Shown: piece after piece, positions 41,912 through 50,419 of the stretch
How the letters are laid out: each line of letters begins with the position of its first letter
How positions within the stretch are numbered: position 1 is the stretch's first letter
Origin: SZUA-217 sp964194555
GTDB taxonomy: Bacteria > Actinomycetota > Acidimicrobiia > Spongiisociales > ZC4RG35
Reading direction: 5' to 3'
NCBI GenBank assembly: GCA_964194555.1
Contig: CAXMMT010000078.1
Location: 48,486 to 112,485, forward strand
DNA length: 64,000 nucleotides
Program-made: the position numbers and the translations under genes
The notes under the pieces: generated by a model
What the model saw: the letters and a program-made list of their open reading frames with translations, nothing else
What the model was told of the DNA's origin: nothing
The model's database searches: none

Positions 41912-44500
41912 CTAGGCGTGGGTTGGAAGTAATCCCTCGCCGCGGGCCCGAGCCACAGCTTCGTCCCTTGTGGAGGAGTCCAGTTTCATCAGCACCGCCG
42001 AAACGTGGTTCTCAACTGTTCGTGGTGAAACGAACAGACGATCTGCAATCTCGATGTTGGTGAGGTCCTCGTCGAGGAGCTGGAGGACTTCGGCCTGACG
42101 GGCGGTGAGACCCGCGGCGTGGCGTCGTGTATCACGACCTTTGCCCCGGGGAACAGCCACCCCGTCTTCTCGCATGGCTTTGCGCAGTTTGGCGGCGACG
42201 GCGGGTGCACCCAGTGTCTCAAAGATCTCGAGCGCTTCGAGACGGGCTTTCTCATCGCCGTGCATAAGGGCAAGTCCTCGCTCGTAAGGAACGCCTTTCT
42301 TCTCCCATATGGCGGCGGCCTCGTGGTGGTGCCCTTCGATGACCAACCGGTATGGCTCGGCGATGCCTTCGGGGGCCTCGGTGAGCTGGCCGAGCTTCCA
42401 GAGCCAGAAGGCTATGGCCCCTGGTGAGTAGCGGAATCCCTTGTCCAGCTCCTCATTCATCACTCTCTCGAACCCGGCTACGGGCACCTCGACACCACCG
42501 TAGATCCAGGAATGCTCAGCGAATGCAGCGGCAGCCGGCGCCAGACGCTGATTCTCGTTGGCAACCAAAGCCATCTCCCAAGCCCTGGTCAATGTGGCCC
42601 GCGCAGAGTCCCGGCCTGTCCGGGCCTCGAGAACACCAAGAATTGGAAGGGCGACCATCTGGCTGAGTGCCCAACTGTCAGAGAGATCTCTGGCGAGATC
42701 CTCGGCATCGGCCCACTTTCCTTCGAGTTCGAGAATTCTGGCGTGCATTGCTTCTGCGTAGACCTCAAGTGCTGGAAGCTCATGTCGGGCGGCCGAAGCG
42801 ATGCCTCGCCGGATGTAGTCCGAAGCTATAGGAAGATCCCGAAACTCCACGGCTGCCCATGCATGATTGAACAGTGCCCGACTCTCTTCGTACCATTGCT
42901 CCGCCGCTTCGGCACGCTTCCAGGCTTCGTCCAGGCTTGCCCGACCATCCGGATAGTTAGCGATGTTGGCAACTATCCCTCTGTGGTTGAGAGATCGGAT
43001 GAGGATGCGCTCGTCGATATCGGGTCCGCCGGCCTCCAATGTCCGATCGACCAACTCGGGGACGACGGCGACGTTGCCAGCCATCGTGTTCAAGTAGGCG
43101 TTTACTTCGAGCGCCCTCGCCAGATCGGCACCGCCTGGGTTCTTTCCCAAGACGTCCACGGCCTGGCGGGCTAGATCCTCGGCCCGCTCGCGCTGCCCGG
43201 CGTTCTCAAAGAAGTGGGCCGCTTGGGCGAGGACCCTCGATTCCGCACTCTTGTCTCCATTCTCGCGGTAGTGGAGAAGCGCGAGATCGTTCAATTCGAT
43301 CGCTTCAGTGGTGTTGTCGACAACGAATTCCTCATGCGCCCATTCTTCCAGGATGGCACCCTTGTCGTCGGGGGCGAGCCGGGCGAGATGCGGCGCCAGC
43401 TGGCGAAAATCCTCGACAGCAAGCCGATGGCTCCCCATGCTCACGGCGTATCGTGCCGATCTGGGAGCGAGGTCAACCACACGGTCGATGTCGTTTGCTT
43501 CGACGGCACAGTGGATGATGAGGCACGGGTGGGTCTCATAGGTCTCAGCAGGGAGACCGTCGAGGACCAGCCCATTAGCTGCCACCCTCTCGCTCGAGGT
43601 GAGCGTTGACTCAATCGTCCGTCTGATCAGGTCATGACGGAATCCCACGAATCCGCCTTCCGTATCAAGCAAACCACGTCGAACGCATTCATCCAGTCGG
43701 TCCTCGGTCGCTCCGGTCAGACCCAGGACATCCAGTCCGGGAATTGGCTCCGGGATGACCGAAATGGTCTTCAACATCTCGCGTGCGCCAGCTGACAGTT
43801 TCTGTACACGGGCCATCACCGAATCTTGAAGCGAGGCCGAAACAGCGTCACCAGCAGTGGAGGCCATTTCTGTCACCAGGAACGGGTTGCCACGGGTGGC
43901 ATTCAGAACGATTCTCGGGTCTATCTCAGAGTCTCCGATGATCGAAGCCACCGACGCCAGAGAAAGGCCGGCGAGCTGGACTCTCGCTACGTTCTGAGGT
44001 GGGAGATCACCAATAACACCGCGGAGGGGATGGTCGTAATCAACCTCTCCGTCCCGATAAGTGAGAACGACCAGGCCGTTGGTTCTCCCAACCCGGCGGC
44101 CAACGTATTTGATGGCGTCCAGCGTCGCCTCGTCGGCCCAATGGGTGTCCTCGATGACCATGACGGTGGGACGCAGTGTTCGTGAAAGGAGATCAAGCAC
44201 GGCTTCGAGCACGCCAGGACGGTCACCGTCGTCCAGAGGCTCTTTCAACGATGGCTCCTCGCGCGCCATGTCCCAGAACGGGTCCAATGGTCTGGGAACA
44301 AGGAGATCGTCGCAGAACCCAAGCTGGATATGGGCTTCGTCATCGAGCCTTTCTAGGAACCCTCCGACGAGGGCACTTTTGCCAATACCGGCTTCGCCGC
44401 GAATCAACACCACCTTCCCACCTGTTGAGTCCAGATGAGCAAGGAGACCTTCAAGGACCCCGAGTTCCGTTTCCCTCTCCAGAAGCACGCCGGAAAGCAT
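41912..44500 (-). CDS. LuxR-family LAL-type transcriptional regulator (ATPase plus helix-turn-helix)
   Basis: 862 residues from ATG 44500; the TTG at 44512 adds four residues. N-terminal STAND/AAA-like ATPase with Walker A RGEAGIGKSALVGG (about 35-48) and Walker B MVIEDTHWADEATLD; a long helical TPR-like middle; and a C-terminal GerE helix-turn-helix: GLTARQAEVLQLLDEDLTNIEIADRLFVSPRTVENHVSAVLMKL. LAL regulators are ATP-dependent switches often tied to sugar or secondary metabolism; the regulon here is unknown. It ends a minus-strand run with the helicase 46 bp upstream. Confidence 0.93.
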   Translation of the reverse strand: MLSGVLLERETELGVLEGLLAHLDSTGGKVVLIRGEAGIGKSALVGGFLERLDDEAHIQLGFCDDLLVPRPLDPFWDMAREEPSLKEPLDDGDRPGVLEAVLDLLSRTLRPTVMVIEDTHWADEATLDAIKYVGRRVGRTNGLVVLTYRDGEVDYDHPLRGVIGDLPPQNVARVQLAGLSLASVASIIGDSEIDPRIVLNATRGNPFLVTEMASTAGDAVSASLQDSVMARVQKLSAGAREMLKTISVIPEPIPGLDVLGLTGATEDRLDECVRRGLLDTEGGFVGFRHDLIRRTIESTLTSSERVAANGLVLDGLPAETYETHPCLIIHCAVEANDIDRVVDLAPRSARYAVSMGSHRLAVEDFRQLAPHLARLAPDDKGAILEEWAHEEFVVDNTTEAIELNDLALLHYRENGDKSAESRVLAQAAHFFENAGQRERAEDLARQAVDVLGKNPGGADLARALEVNAYLNTMAGNVAVVPELVDRTLEAGGPDIDERILIRSLNHRGIVANIANYPDGRASLDEAWKRAEAAEQWYEESRALFNHAWAAVEFRDLPIASDYIRRGIASAARHELPALEVYAEAMHARILELEGKWADAEDLARDLSDSWALSQMVALPILGVLEARTGRDSARATLTRAWEMALVANENQRLAPAAAAFAEHSWIYGGVEVPVAGFERVMNEELDKGFRYSPGAIAFWLWKLGQLTEAPEGIAEPYRLVIEGHHHEAAAIWEKKGVPYERGLALMHGDEKARLEALEIFETLGAPAVAAKLRKAMREDGVAVPRGKGRDTRRHAAGLTARQAEVLQLLDEDLTNIEIADRLFVSPRTVENHVSAVLMKLDSSTRDEAVARARGEGLLPTHA

Positions 44501-44546
44501 ACCGAGAGGCAAACTCCAATATCAGACGAAGATGATGGGCGGAGAG

Positions 44547-46046
44547 TCAGCCGCGGTGACGCTTTGGCCGGGCGAGTCGGACGGTGAGATCCCGTCCCCC
44601 CATCACCGAGCCATGTAGCTCCTTGACCGCTGTGCGAGCGTCGGATGCGGGCATCTCGACGAAACCGAACCCCTTTGACCGCCCGGTTCGCGGATGGGCG
44701 ATGATCGTTGTCTCATGTACCTTGCCGTAGCGCCCGAAAAGGGCCTCCAGCTCGTCATTGGTTGCTCCCCACGGGAGGTTGGCTACATAGAGGCTCTGCG
44801 CGCCTGAGGGGCTGTGACCGTTCGGAGTCTTGGCCTTGGTTGTCGTCTGGTTGGCCGGCCGCTTGTGTGCCGGTCGTCTCGTCTCGAACTGGGAGCTGGG
44901 TTCGCCGATTCGATGACCGGCGTTGTGCAGGTCCTCCATCCGGGGCTCTTCGATAGGCACATCCAATCTGAGGTCTCTTTGCATGCGTTGGACCGAACGC
45001 CGTTGTTCTCCGGTTACGAGGCTGACGACGGTGCCTGAGGCGCCGGCTCGGGCGGTTCTTCCCGATCGATGCAGATAATCCTTGTGGTCGCCGGCTGGAT
45101 CGAAGTGGATGACTGACGCCACATTGTCGACGTGAATTCCTCGTGCGGCGACGTCGGTGGCAATCAGGGCCTGGGCGCGACCGGATGAGAACGCCTTGAG
45201 GGCCCTTGTGCGCTGATTCTGTGAGCGTCCGCCATGCATGGCCACAGCACCAATGCCCGCCTTGTCCAATTGGCGAGCGAGCCTATCGGCACCGTGCCGG
45301 GTACGGGTGAACACGATTGTCTTCCCCATCTCGTCGACCAGATCGGCGGTGTGCTGGATACGATCGTGATGCTGAACCAACCAGAAGTGATGTCTGGCGT
45401 CGATGGTCTCCGATTCGATTGTTCCCGCCTCGTGTTGGGCTGGATCTTGCTGATAATCACGGATGAGCACGGCGACGTCACCATCGAGTGTCGCCGAGAA
45501 CAGCATGGTCTGGCGCTTCGAGGAGGTCTGGTCGAGGATACGGCGCACGGCCGGGAGAAACCCCATGTCGGCCATCCGATCCGCTTCGTCGACAACGACA
45601 AGGTCGACTTCGTTGAGATCGACCGACCTCTGCTCGATCAGGTCTTCCAGTCGTCCTGGAGTGGCAACGAGGACATCGACGCCCTTGCGGAGGGCACCTT
45701 TCTGGGGGCCATATCCCACACCGCCGTAGATGGCGAACACGTATCGGTTGACGGTTCTCCCAAGAGGTGCCAACTCTTGTTTGATCTGTTCAGCCAATTC
45801 GCGTGTTGGGGCCAGGATGAGGGCACGAGGCCGTTGGCGGGTGGCTTTGCCGACCTTGGTGAGAAGCGGCAGACCGAAGGCGAGAGTCTTTCCGGACCCG
45901 GTCGGTGCCTTGCCGCAAACATCCCTACCTGCGAGGACATCGGGGATGGTGACCTCCTGGATGGGGAACGGCACGACAATCTCGTGTTTAGCGAGAGATC
46001 GCACAAGAGGGTCGGGTAGCCCGAGATGGGCGAACGTGGACGTCAT
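44547..46046 (-). CDS. DEAD-box RNA helicase fused to a C-terminal RRM
   Basis: 499 residues, ATG start. RhlE-like core: Q motif FAHLGL...FPIQEVTIP, APTGSGKT (I), PTRELAEQI (Ia), TPGRL (Ib), VVDEADRM (II; fourth residue fits DEAD), FSATL (III), HRSGRTARAG (VI). After an Arg/Lys/Thr-rich linker (about 375-415) comes an RNA recognition motif: SLYVANLPWGATNDELEALFGRYGKV (RNP2) and GRSKGFGFVEM (RNP1), ending KELHGSVMGGRDLTVRLARP. Bacterial DbpA/CsdA helicases carry a different, degenerate C-terminal RRM; this one looks like the single-domain RRM proteins of cyanobacteria. Probably acts in RNA decay or ribosome assembly. A 275-bp upstream region could be a long leader. Confidence 0.93.
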   Translation of the reverse strand: MTSTFAHLGLPDPLVRSLAKHEIVVPFPIQEVTIPDVLAGRDVCGKAPTGSGKTLAFGLPLLTKVGKATRQRPRALILAPTRELAEQIKQELAPLGRTVNRYVFAIYGGVGYGPQKGALRKGVDVLVATPGRLEDLIEQRSVDLNEVDLVVVDEADRMADMGFLPAVRRILDQTSSKRQTMLFSATLDGDVAVLIRDYQQDPAQHEAGTIESETIDARHHFWLVQHHDRIQHTADLVDEMGKTIVFTRTRHGADRLARQLDKAGIGAVAMHGGRSQNQRTRALKAFSSGRAQALIATDVAARGIHVDNVASVIHFDPAGDHKDYLHRSGRTARAGASGTVVSLVTGEQRRSVQRMQRDLRLDVPIEEPRMEDLHNAGHRIGEPSSQFETRRPAHKRPANQTTTKAKTPNGHSPSGAQSLYVANLPWGATNDELEALFGRYGKVHETTIIAHPRTGRSKGFGFVEMPASDARTAVKELHGSVMGGRDLTVRLARPKRHRG

Positions 46047-46321
46047 GATGTCTCCTCACCCCGTTTCGGGGCATTGGTGGATATGCCGCTCTCGCTCGAC
46101 CGTCGGCGAACAACGCCTTCTGGGTCGAGGTCGGTTGGAGAGGCAGTCCAAACCGGTGAGAAGTGGGCCGTTTATCACCGGGGAAGCGACGTTGCGCTGG
46201 CCTCCACCCGATGCGGATGAGACAAGGCTACCAGCAACCGTGAGAAGTACCAGCTCAGAGCTCTGAGACGAACCGTGTGCACGTACGGTTACCCAGGTTC
46301 ACCCTGTGCCACGCTCGAGAA
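46047..46321. other. Spacer with two inverted repeats upstream of the helicase gene
   Basis: No gene. Contains a perfect 14-bp palindrome CTCAGAGCTCTGAG (46254-46267) and AACCGT-GTGCACGT-ACGGTT (46271-46290). The latter lies about 30 bp after the aminotransferase stop and may terminate it. A long 5' region would fit a cold-regulated helicase, but no cold-box was identified. Confidence 0.5.
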
Positions 46322-47605
46322 TCAGGCGCGGGTTTGTCCCCAACTGGCCAGGCCCTCGTCGATGAGATCGATGGCCCAGTCGAGCTCCTTCCTGGTCGTG
46401 ATCAGCGGTGGGATGAAACGGAGGACGTTTCCGTCAGGGCCACATTCGATGATGATCAGCTCGCGGTCGAAAGCATGTGCTTGGATGTGTTGGAACGCCT
46501 TGGCGTCGGGGACACGTGTCGCTCGGTCCTCGACAAACTCCACCCCGATCATCAGACCGAGCCCCCGAACGTCACCGATGGTCTCGTAACGTTCGGCGAG
46601 TTGGTGGAACCTGTCGAAGGCGTGAGTCGACAGTTCGCGGGCATGTGCCAACAGATCGCCAGTGGTGTCCATGACCGCCACTGATGCGGCCGCCGCAACA
46701 GGGTTGCCACCATAGGTGGTGCCATGAGATCCTACCGGCCAGGAGTCGATCATCTCCTGGGGCGCCCCATACGCGGACAGGGGGAAACCATTGGCGATTC
46801 CCTTGCCCATTGCCATGATGTCTGGCTTGGCGTCGAAGTGATCGGAGGCAAACCATTCGGCCGTCCGTCCAAACCCCGTTTGTACTTCGTCGTAGATGAG
46901 AAGGATCCCGTGCTCGTCGGCCAGTTCCTTCAACGCATCGAGAAACCGTGGCGGTGCCGGATAGTAGCCGCCTTCGCCCTGGACAGGCTCGACGAGAAAG
47001 CATGCGATGTTCTTTGGTGAGACAACGTGCTTGAAGGTCATTGCCAGCTCGTGCAAGGACAGATCGATCGCTGCGTCTGTGGACATTCCCCAGCGGTAGG
47101 GGTGGGGGAAAGGGGTTACGAAAACCGATCCGAGGACAGGGTGATAGCCATCCCGATACTTCGCCTTGGAGGTGGTGTAGGCGACGGACCCCATCGTGCG
47201 ACCGTGGAACCCGCCACGAAATGCAATCACACCCTGACGACCGGACGTGTACTTGGCCAGTTTCACCGTGGCCTCGACCGCCTCGGCCCCGGAGTTGGCG
47301 AAGGCGAACTTCTCGATCTCCGGCGGAGTGATCTCACGAAGTTTCTCGGCCGCCTCCACCACAGAGTCGTAGTGAAAGATCATTCCGGAGTGGATCACCT
47401 TGTCGATCTGGGCATGGGCAGCTTTCACAACGGCCGGATGGTTGTGACCGAGGTTGGCCACGGCCATGCCACAGGCAAAGTCCGCCCAGCGGTTGCCGTC
47501 GAGGTCAGTGATCCACATGCCCTCTGCGGAGACGGCATGGATCTTGGTGTTGAACCCGATGACGGGAGCGATGACGTCCCGGTGCCGGCTATTGAGATCG
47601 CTCAT
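46322..47605 (-). CDS. Class III aminotransferase (4-aminobutyrate / acetylornithine type)
   Basis: 427 residues from ATG 47605. Fold-type I PLP enzyme: FANSGAEAVEATVKLAKYTSGRQGVIAFRGGFHGRTMGSVAYT, ACFLVEPVQGEGGYYPAPPRFLDALKELADEHGILLIYDEVQTGFGRTAEWFA with the PLP Asp, and the lysine in MAMGKGIANGFPLSA. Close to GabT-like enzymes (omega-amino acid:2-oxoglutarate transfer). Substrate cannot be fixed. No gab genes nearby. Confidence 0.93.
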   Translation of the reverse strand: MSDLNSRHRDVIAPVIGFNTKIHAVSAEGMWITDLDGNRWADFACGMAVANLGHNHPAVVKAAHAQIDKVIHSGMIFHYDSVVEAAEKLREITPPEIEKFAFANSGAEAVEATVKLAKYTSGRQGVIAFRGGFHGRTMGSVAYTTSKAKYRDGYHPVLGSVFVTPFPHPYRWGMSTDAAIDLSLHELAMTFKHVVSPKNIACFLVEPVQGEGGYYPAPPRFLDALKELADEHGILLIYDEVQTGFGRTAEWFASDHFDAKPDIMAMGKGIANGFPLSAYGAPQEMIDSWPVGSHGTTYGGNPVAAAASVAVMDTTGDLLAHARELSTHAFDRFHQLAERYETIGDVRGLGLMIGVEFVEDRATRVPDAKAFQHIQAHAFDRELIIIECGPDGNVLRFIPPLITTRKELDWAIDLIDEGLASWGQTRA

Positions 47606-47671
47606 GTGCAAAGCCTAACTGACCCCTGGAAGTCCTCGGCTACGGGAAAGTGCCAGGGCACCGGACGAGAA

Positions 47672-47694
47672 AGAGGCGCCCAACGGGCGCCTCT
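47672..47694 (-). terminator. Terminator of the DUF308 gene
   Basis: AGAGGCGCCC and GGGCGCCTCT pair fully around a 3-base loop; on the minus strand TTTCTC follows. 22 bp after the DUF308 stop. Confidence 0.7.
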
Positions 47695-47715
47695 TCTCCA
47701 AAACAAGTGGATTGG

Positions 47716-48237
47716 CTACTTGTACTTGATCGCAAGAAAGACCCCGGCGATGCCATCGATGAGCAGAAGAACGGCAAACAGTGTCACCATCAGGGTGGCC
47801 GAGCTGGATGGGTTGAAGATGAACAGCAGTCCGATGAGACCGCTGATGACACCGAAGATGAGTGCGCCAAAACCACCGCCACGGAATGAACCGAATATCG
47901 ACGACACTCCGATGATCACTCCGATGACACCCAGGATGATCGCCAGCGTCGAGCCGAGGAAGGTGGCACTGTCGATCGGGTTAGCCAGTACGACGACACC
48001 TGCGGTGAGTCCAAGTAGGCCCAGGAGAATCTTCCAGCCCCAATCCTCGCGGTCGATGAAAACCGAGAAGAGCATGAAAGCTCCCTGGATGAGCCACCAC
48101 AGGCCGAGGAGGATGACCAACAGCTCGATGGCCTCCTCGCGTCGGATCAACAAGATGATGCCGAAGATAAGTGCGGTCAGGCCTCCGAGAAGGAAGGCAT
48201 AGTTGATGGTGCGCTCAGGCGCCGTTTCGGTCGTCAT
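47716..48237 (-). CDS. DUF308 / HdeD-like membrane protein
   Basis: 173 residues from ATG 48237, with AAGGAG 5 nt upstream. Six short hydrophobic helices arranged as three hairpin repeats, each with a LLGLWWLIQGAF- or ILGVIGVIIGV-like motif. HdeD in E. coli is linked to acid resistance; the function of DUF308 in Actinobacteria is unknown. TTGACA on the minus strand at 48326-48321 could be a -35. Monocistronic with its own terminator. Confidence 0.88.
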   Translation of the reverse strand: MTTETAPERTINYAFLLGGLTALIFGIILLIRREEAIELLVILLGLWWLIQGAFMLFSVFIDREDWGWKILLGLLGLTAGVVVLANPIDSATFLGSTLAIILGVIGVIIGVSSIFGSFRGGGFGALIFGVISGLIGLLFIFNPSSSATLMVTLFAVLLLIDGIAGVFLAIKYK

Positions 48238-48352
48238 TTCCACTCCTTGAGGTTCGCGATCTCAGTCAAGCTAATCGCGAGTTCGACCCGTTCTTCGGAT
48301 CGATAGTTACCGTTGGGAGATGTCAACCATCAAACCGTCAGGTGTTATGTTG

Positions 48353-48404
48353 GGCGGTGAGACCCTACCTGGCACCGCCAATCTCAACGGAGTCTCAGTG
48401 AGAC
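48353..48404 (+). promoter_or_regulatory. Structured leader of the deaminase gene
   Basis: Two hairpins precede the start: GGCGGTG (48353-48359) with CACCGCC (48373-48379), and GTCTCA-G-TGAGAC (48392-48404), 16 bp before the TTG start. No known riboswitch consensus recognised; regulation is a guess. Confidence 0.35.
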
Positions 48405-48420
48405 CCGAGGACAATGCCTT

Positions 48421-49440
48421 TTGAGCGACATGGACAAATTCGTGCGCTCACTCCCGAAGACGGAACTCCACATTCATATCGAGGGCACGCTCGAACCTGA
48501 GATGATGTTTGGGCTGGGGGAGCGCAATGGCTTTGATCTGCCATTTGAGAGTGTCGATGGCGTGGCGGAGGCGTACGAGTTCACCAACCTTCAGTCGTTT
48601 CTCGACATCTACTACCAGGGCGCGGCCGTCCTGCAGACACCGGGCGACTTCTACGAACTGATGGCTGCCTATCTCGAGCATGCGGATGCCGATGGTGTGC
48701 GTCACGCCGAGATCTTCTTTGACCCTCAGACCCACACGGTGCGCGGAATCCCATTTGAGGTGTTCATGGGCGGCTTTCGTGAAGCTATTGCCGACGCCCG
48801 TTCTGTTTCGGGCATCACGGCCGATTTAATACTTTGTTTTCTCCGACATCTCAGTGGGGAGGACGCCTTGGACACGCTGGTGGCTGCGGAGCCCCACCTC
48901 GACGGAGTGATTGCTGTCGGCCTCGATTCCTCCGAGTTGGGCTATCCGCCCGAGCTGTTCTCGGATGCCTTCAGTCTGGCGAGGAATTTGGGTCTGAGAG
49001 CGGTGGCGCATGCTGGAGAAGAAGGTCCACCCGAGTATGTGATTGGCGCTCTTGACACCCTTGGTGTCGAACGGATCGAGCACGGGGTTCGAAGTCTCGA
49101 GGACCCGCATCTGGTGGAGCGCTTGCGGCGTGACCAGGTGCCATTGACAGTGTGCCCTTTATCGAACTGGGCTCTCAAGGTGGTAGAACGACTCGAGGAC
49201 CACCCGATCGTGAGAATGATGGACCTGGGATTGTTGGTCAGCGTCAATTCGGACGATCCGGCCTACTTCGGCGGCTACATCGCCGACAACTATTCCGCGC
49301 TTGTGCCGACTTTCGGCCTGAATGCGAAGGATCTGGCCGACCTTGCTCGGAACTCGATCACATCGTCGTTTCTCGGCGCCGAGCGGAAGAAGGATTTGGT
49401 GGCTGAGGTCGACGCCGTGTTGTCGGGGTACGCCGACTAA
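48421..49440 (+). CDS. Adenine/adenosine deaminase family protein
   Basis: 339 residues from TTG 48421; ATG 48430 is equally possible. Zinc-site motifs: ELHIHIEGT (two His), VAHAGEEGP (His and catalytic Glu), ERIEHGVRSLED and VSVNSDDPAYFGGYIADNY. The TVCPLSNWALKVVE sequence is typical of the branch that includes adenine deaminases of the AAH1/Add type, so adenine may be the true substrate. Purine salvage fits the neighbouring purF-purM genes, which end 3 bp from it on the other strand. Confidence 0.9.
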   Translation: MSDMDKFVRSLPKTELHIHIEGTLEPEMMFGLGERNGFDLPFESVDGVAEAYEFTNLQSFLDIYYQGAAVLQTPGDFYELMAAYLEHADADGVRHAEIFFDPQTHTVRGIPFEVFMGGFREAIADARSVSGITADLILCFLRHLSGEDALDTLVAAEPHLDGVIAVGLDSSELGYPPELFSDAFSLARNLGLRAVAHAGEEGPPEYVIGALDTLGVERIEHGVRSLEDPHLVERLRRDQVPLTVCPLSNWALKVVERLEDHPIVRMMDLGLLVSVNSDDPAYFGGYIADNYSALVPTFGLNAKDLADLARNSITSSFLGAERKKDLVAEVDAVLSGYAD

Positions 49441-49443
49441 CCC

Positions 49444-50418
49444 TCAGGCCAGATGCACTCCGTCGCCTGCGGTTATCCGCCCGATGACTATCGGGTCATG
49501 TCGATCAGCAGCCGCAAGCACATCATCGACGATATCTGTCTCCACCACCAGGCAGAAGCCGATCCCCATGTTGAAGGTAAGGAACATCTCGTCCTCGCTC
49601 ACTCCTCGATCGGACACAAGATCGAAGACCGGTGGAATCTGCCAGGTCGAGGTGTCGATGATCGCACTCAAACCCTCCGGGACGACCCTTCCCAGGTTCT
49701 CGGTGATTCCACCACCGGTGATGTGGGCACCGGCATGGACGGCACCGGTACCGACAGCCTCGAGGACTGCTGGCGCGTAGATGACTGATGACTCGAGAAG
49801 CACCGCTGCGTGGCTCTCGATGTCATCATCAAACACCACCCTGACCAGGGAGAAGCCGTTGGATCGAAGGTTGGGGGATGAAAGACCGACGATGAGGTCT
49901 CCATCCCTTACCAGATGGGGCCCCAGTTCTTCTCCCCTCTCCACCACACCCATGACAGCGCCGGCCAGGTCCACCGTATCGGGTTCCATCACGCCGGGAT
50001 GCTCTGCAGTTTCACCTCCGAGAAGGGCGCATCCGGCTTCCAAACAGGCGCGGGCAATCGATCTCACAATCGCCTTGTCCCGCTCGGGCTGAAGTGATCC
50101 CACAGCCATGTAATCGACGAATCCGAGTGGCTTTGCTCCGACGGCGGCCAGATCGTCGACACACATAGCGACGAGGTCGGCTCCCACCCCGTCCCATGCG
50201 TCCACCCGTCGGGCCAGATCCAGCTTCGTCCCCACACCATCGGTGGACATCATCAGGACCGGGTTGTCGTAGCCAGGTGGGATCTCGATCCCAGCCGAAA
50301 ACCCCCCAAAGACCCCGACAACACTTTCGGTCCATGTCGATCGCACCGCCTCGGAGATGCTGGCCACATGGTTGGATGCGCCGTCCAGGTCGACGCCCGC
50401 ATCGCGATAGGAGGTCAT
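49444..50418 (-). CDS. purM: Phosphoribosylformylglycinamidine cyclo-ligase (AIR synthetase)
   Basis: 324 residues from ATG 50418, one base after the purF stop; the longer frame to 50508 is inside purF. Begins TSYRDAGVDLDGA, then MMSTDGVGTKLDLA, LLGGETAEHPGVM, LVGLSSPNLRSNGFSLVR and THE GGGITENL region, all hallmark purM. Fifth step of IMP synthesis. Follows purF. Confidence 0.96.
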   Translation of the reverse strand: MTSYRDAGVDLDGASNHVASISEAVRSTWTESVVGVFGGFSAGIEIPPGYDNPVLMMSTDGVGTKLDLARRVDAWDGVGADLVAMCVDDLAAVGAKPLGFVDYMAVGSLQPERDKAIVRSIARACLEAGCALLGGETAEHPGVMEPDTVDLAGAVMGVVERGEELGPHLVRDGDLIVGLSSPNLRSNGFSLVRVVFDDDIESHAAVLLESSVIYAPAVLEAVGTGAVHAGAHITGGGITENLGRVVPEGLSAIIDTSTWQIPPVFDLVSDRGVSEDEMFLTFNMGIGFCLVVETDIVDDVLAAADRHDPIVIGRITAGDGVHLA

Positions 50419-50419
50419 C

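Noticed and set aside
44547..46046. Large plus-strand frames antisense to the helicase (for example 45234-46019)
   Set aside because: Shadow frames of a high-GC gene; the minus-strand frame carries every DEAD-box motif.
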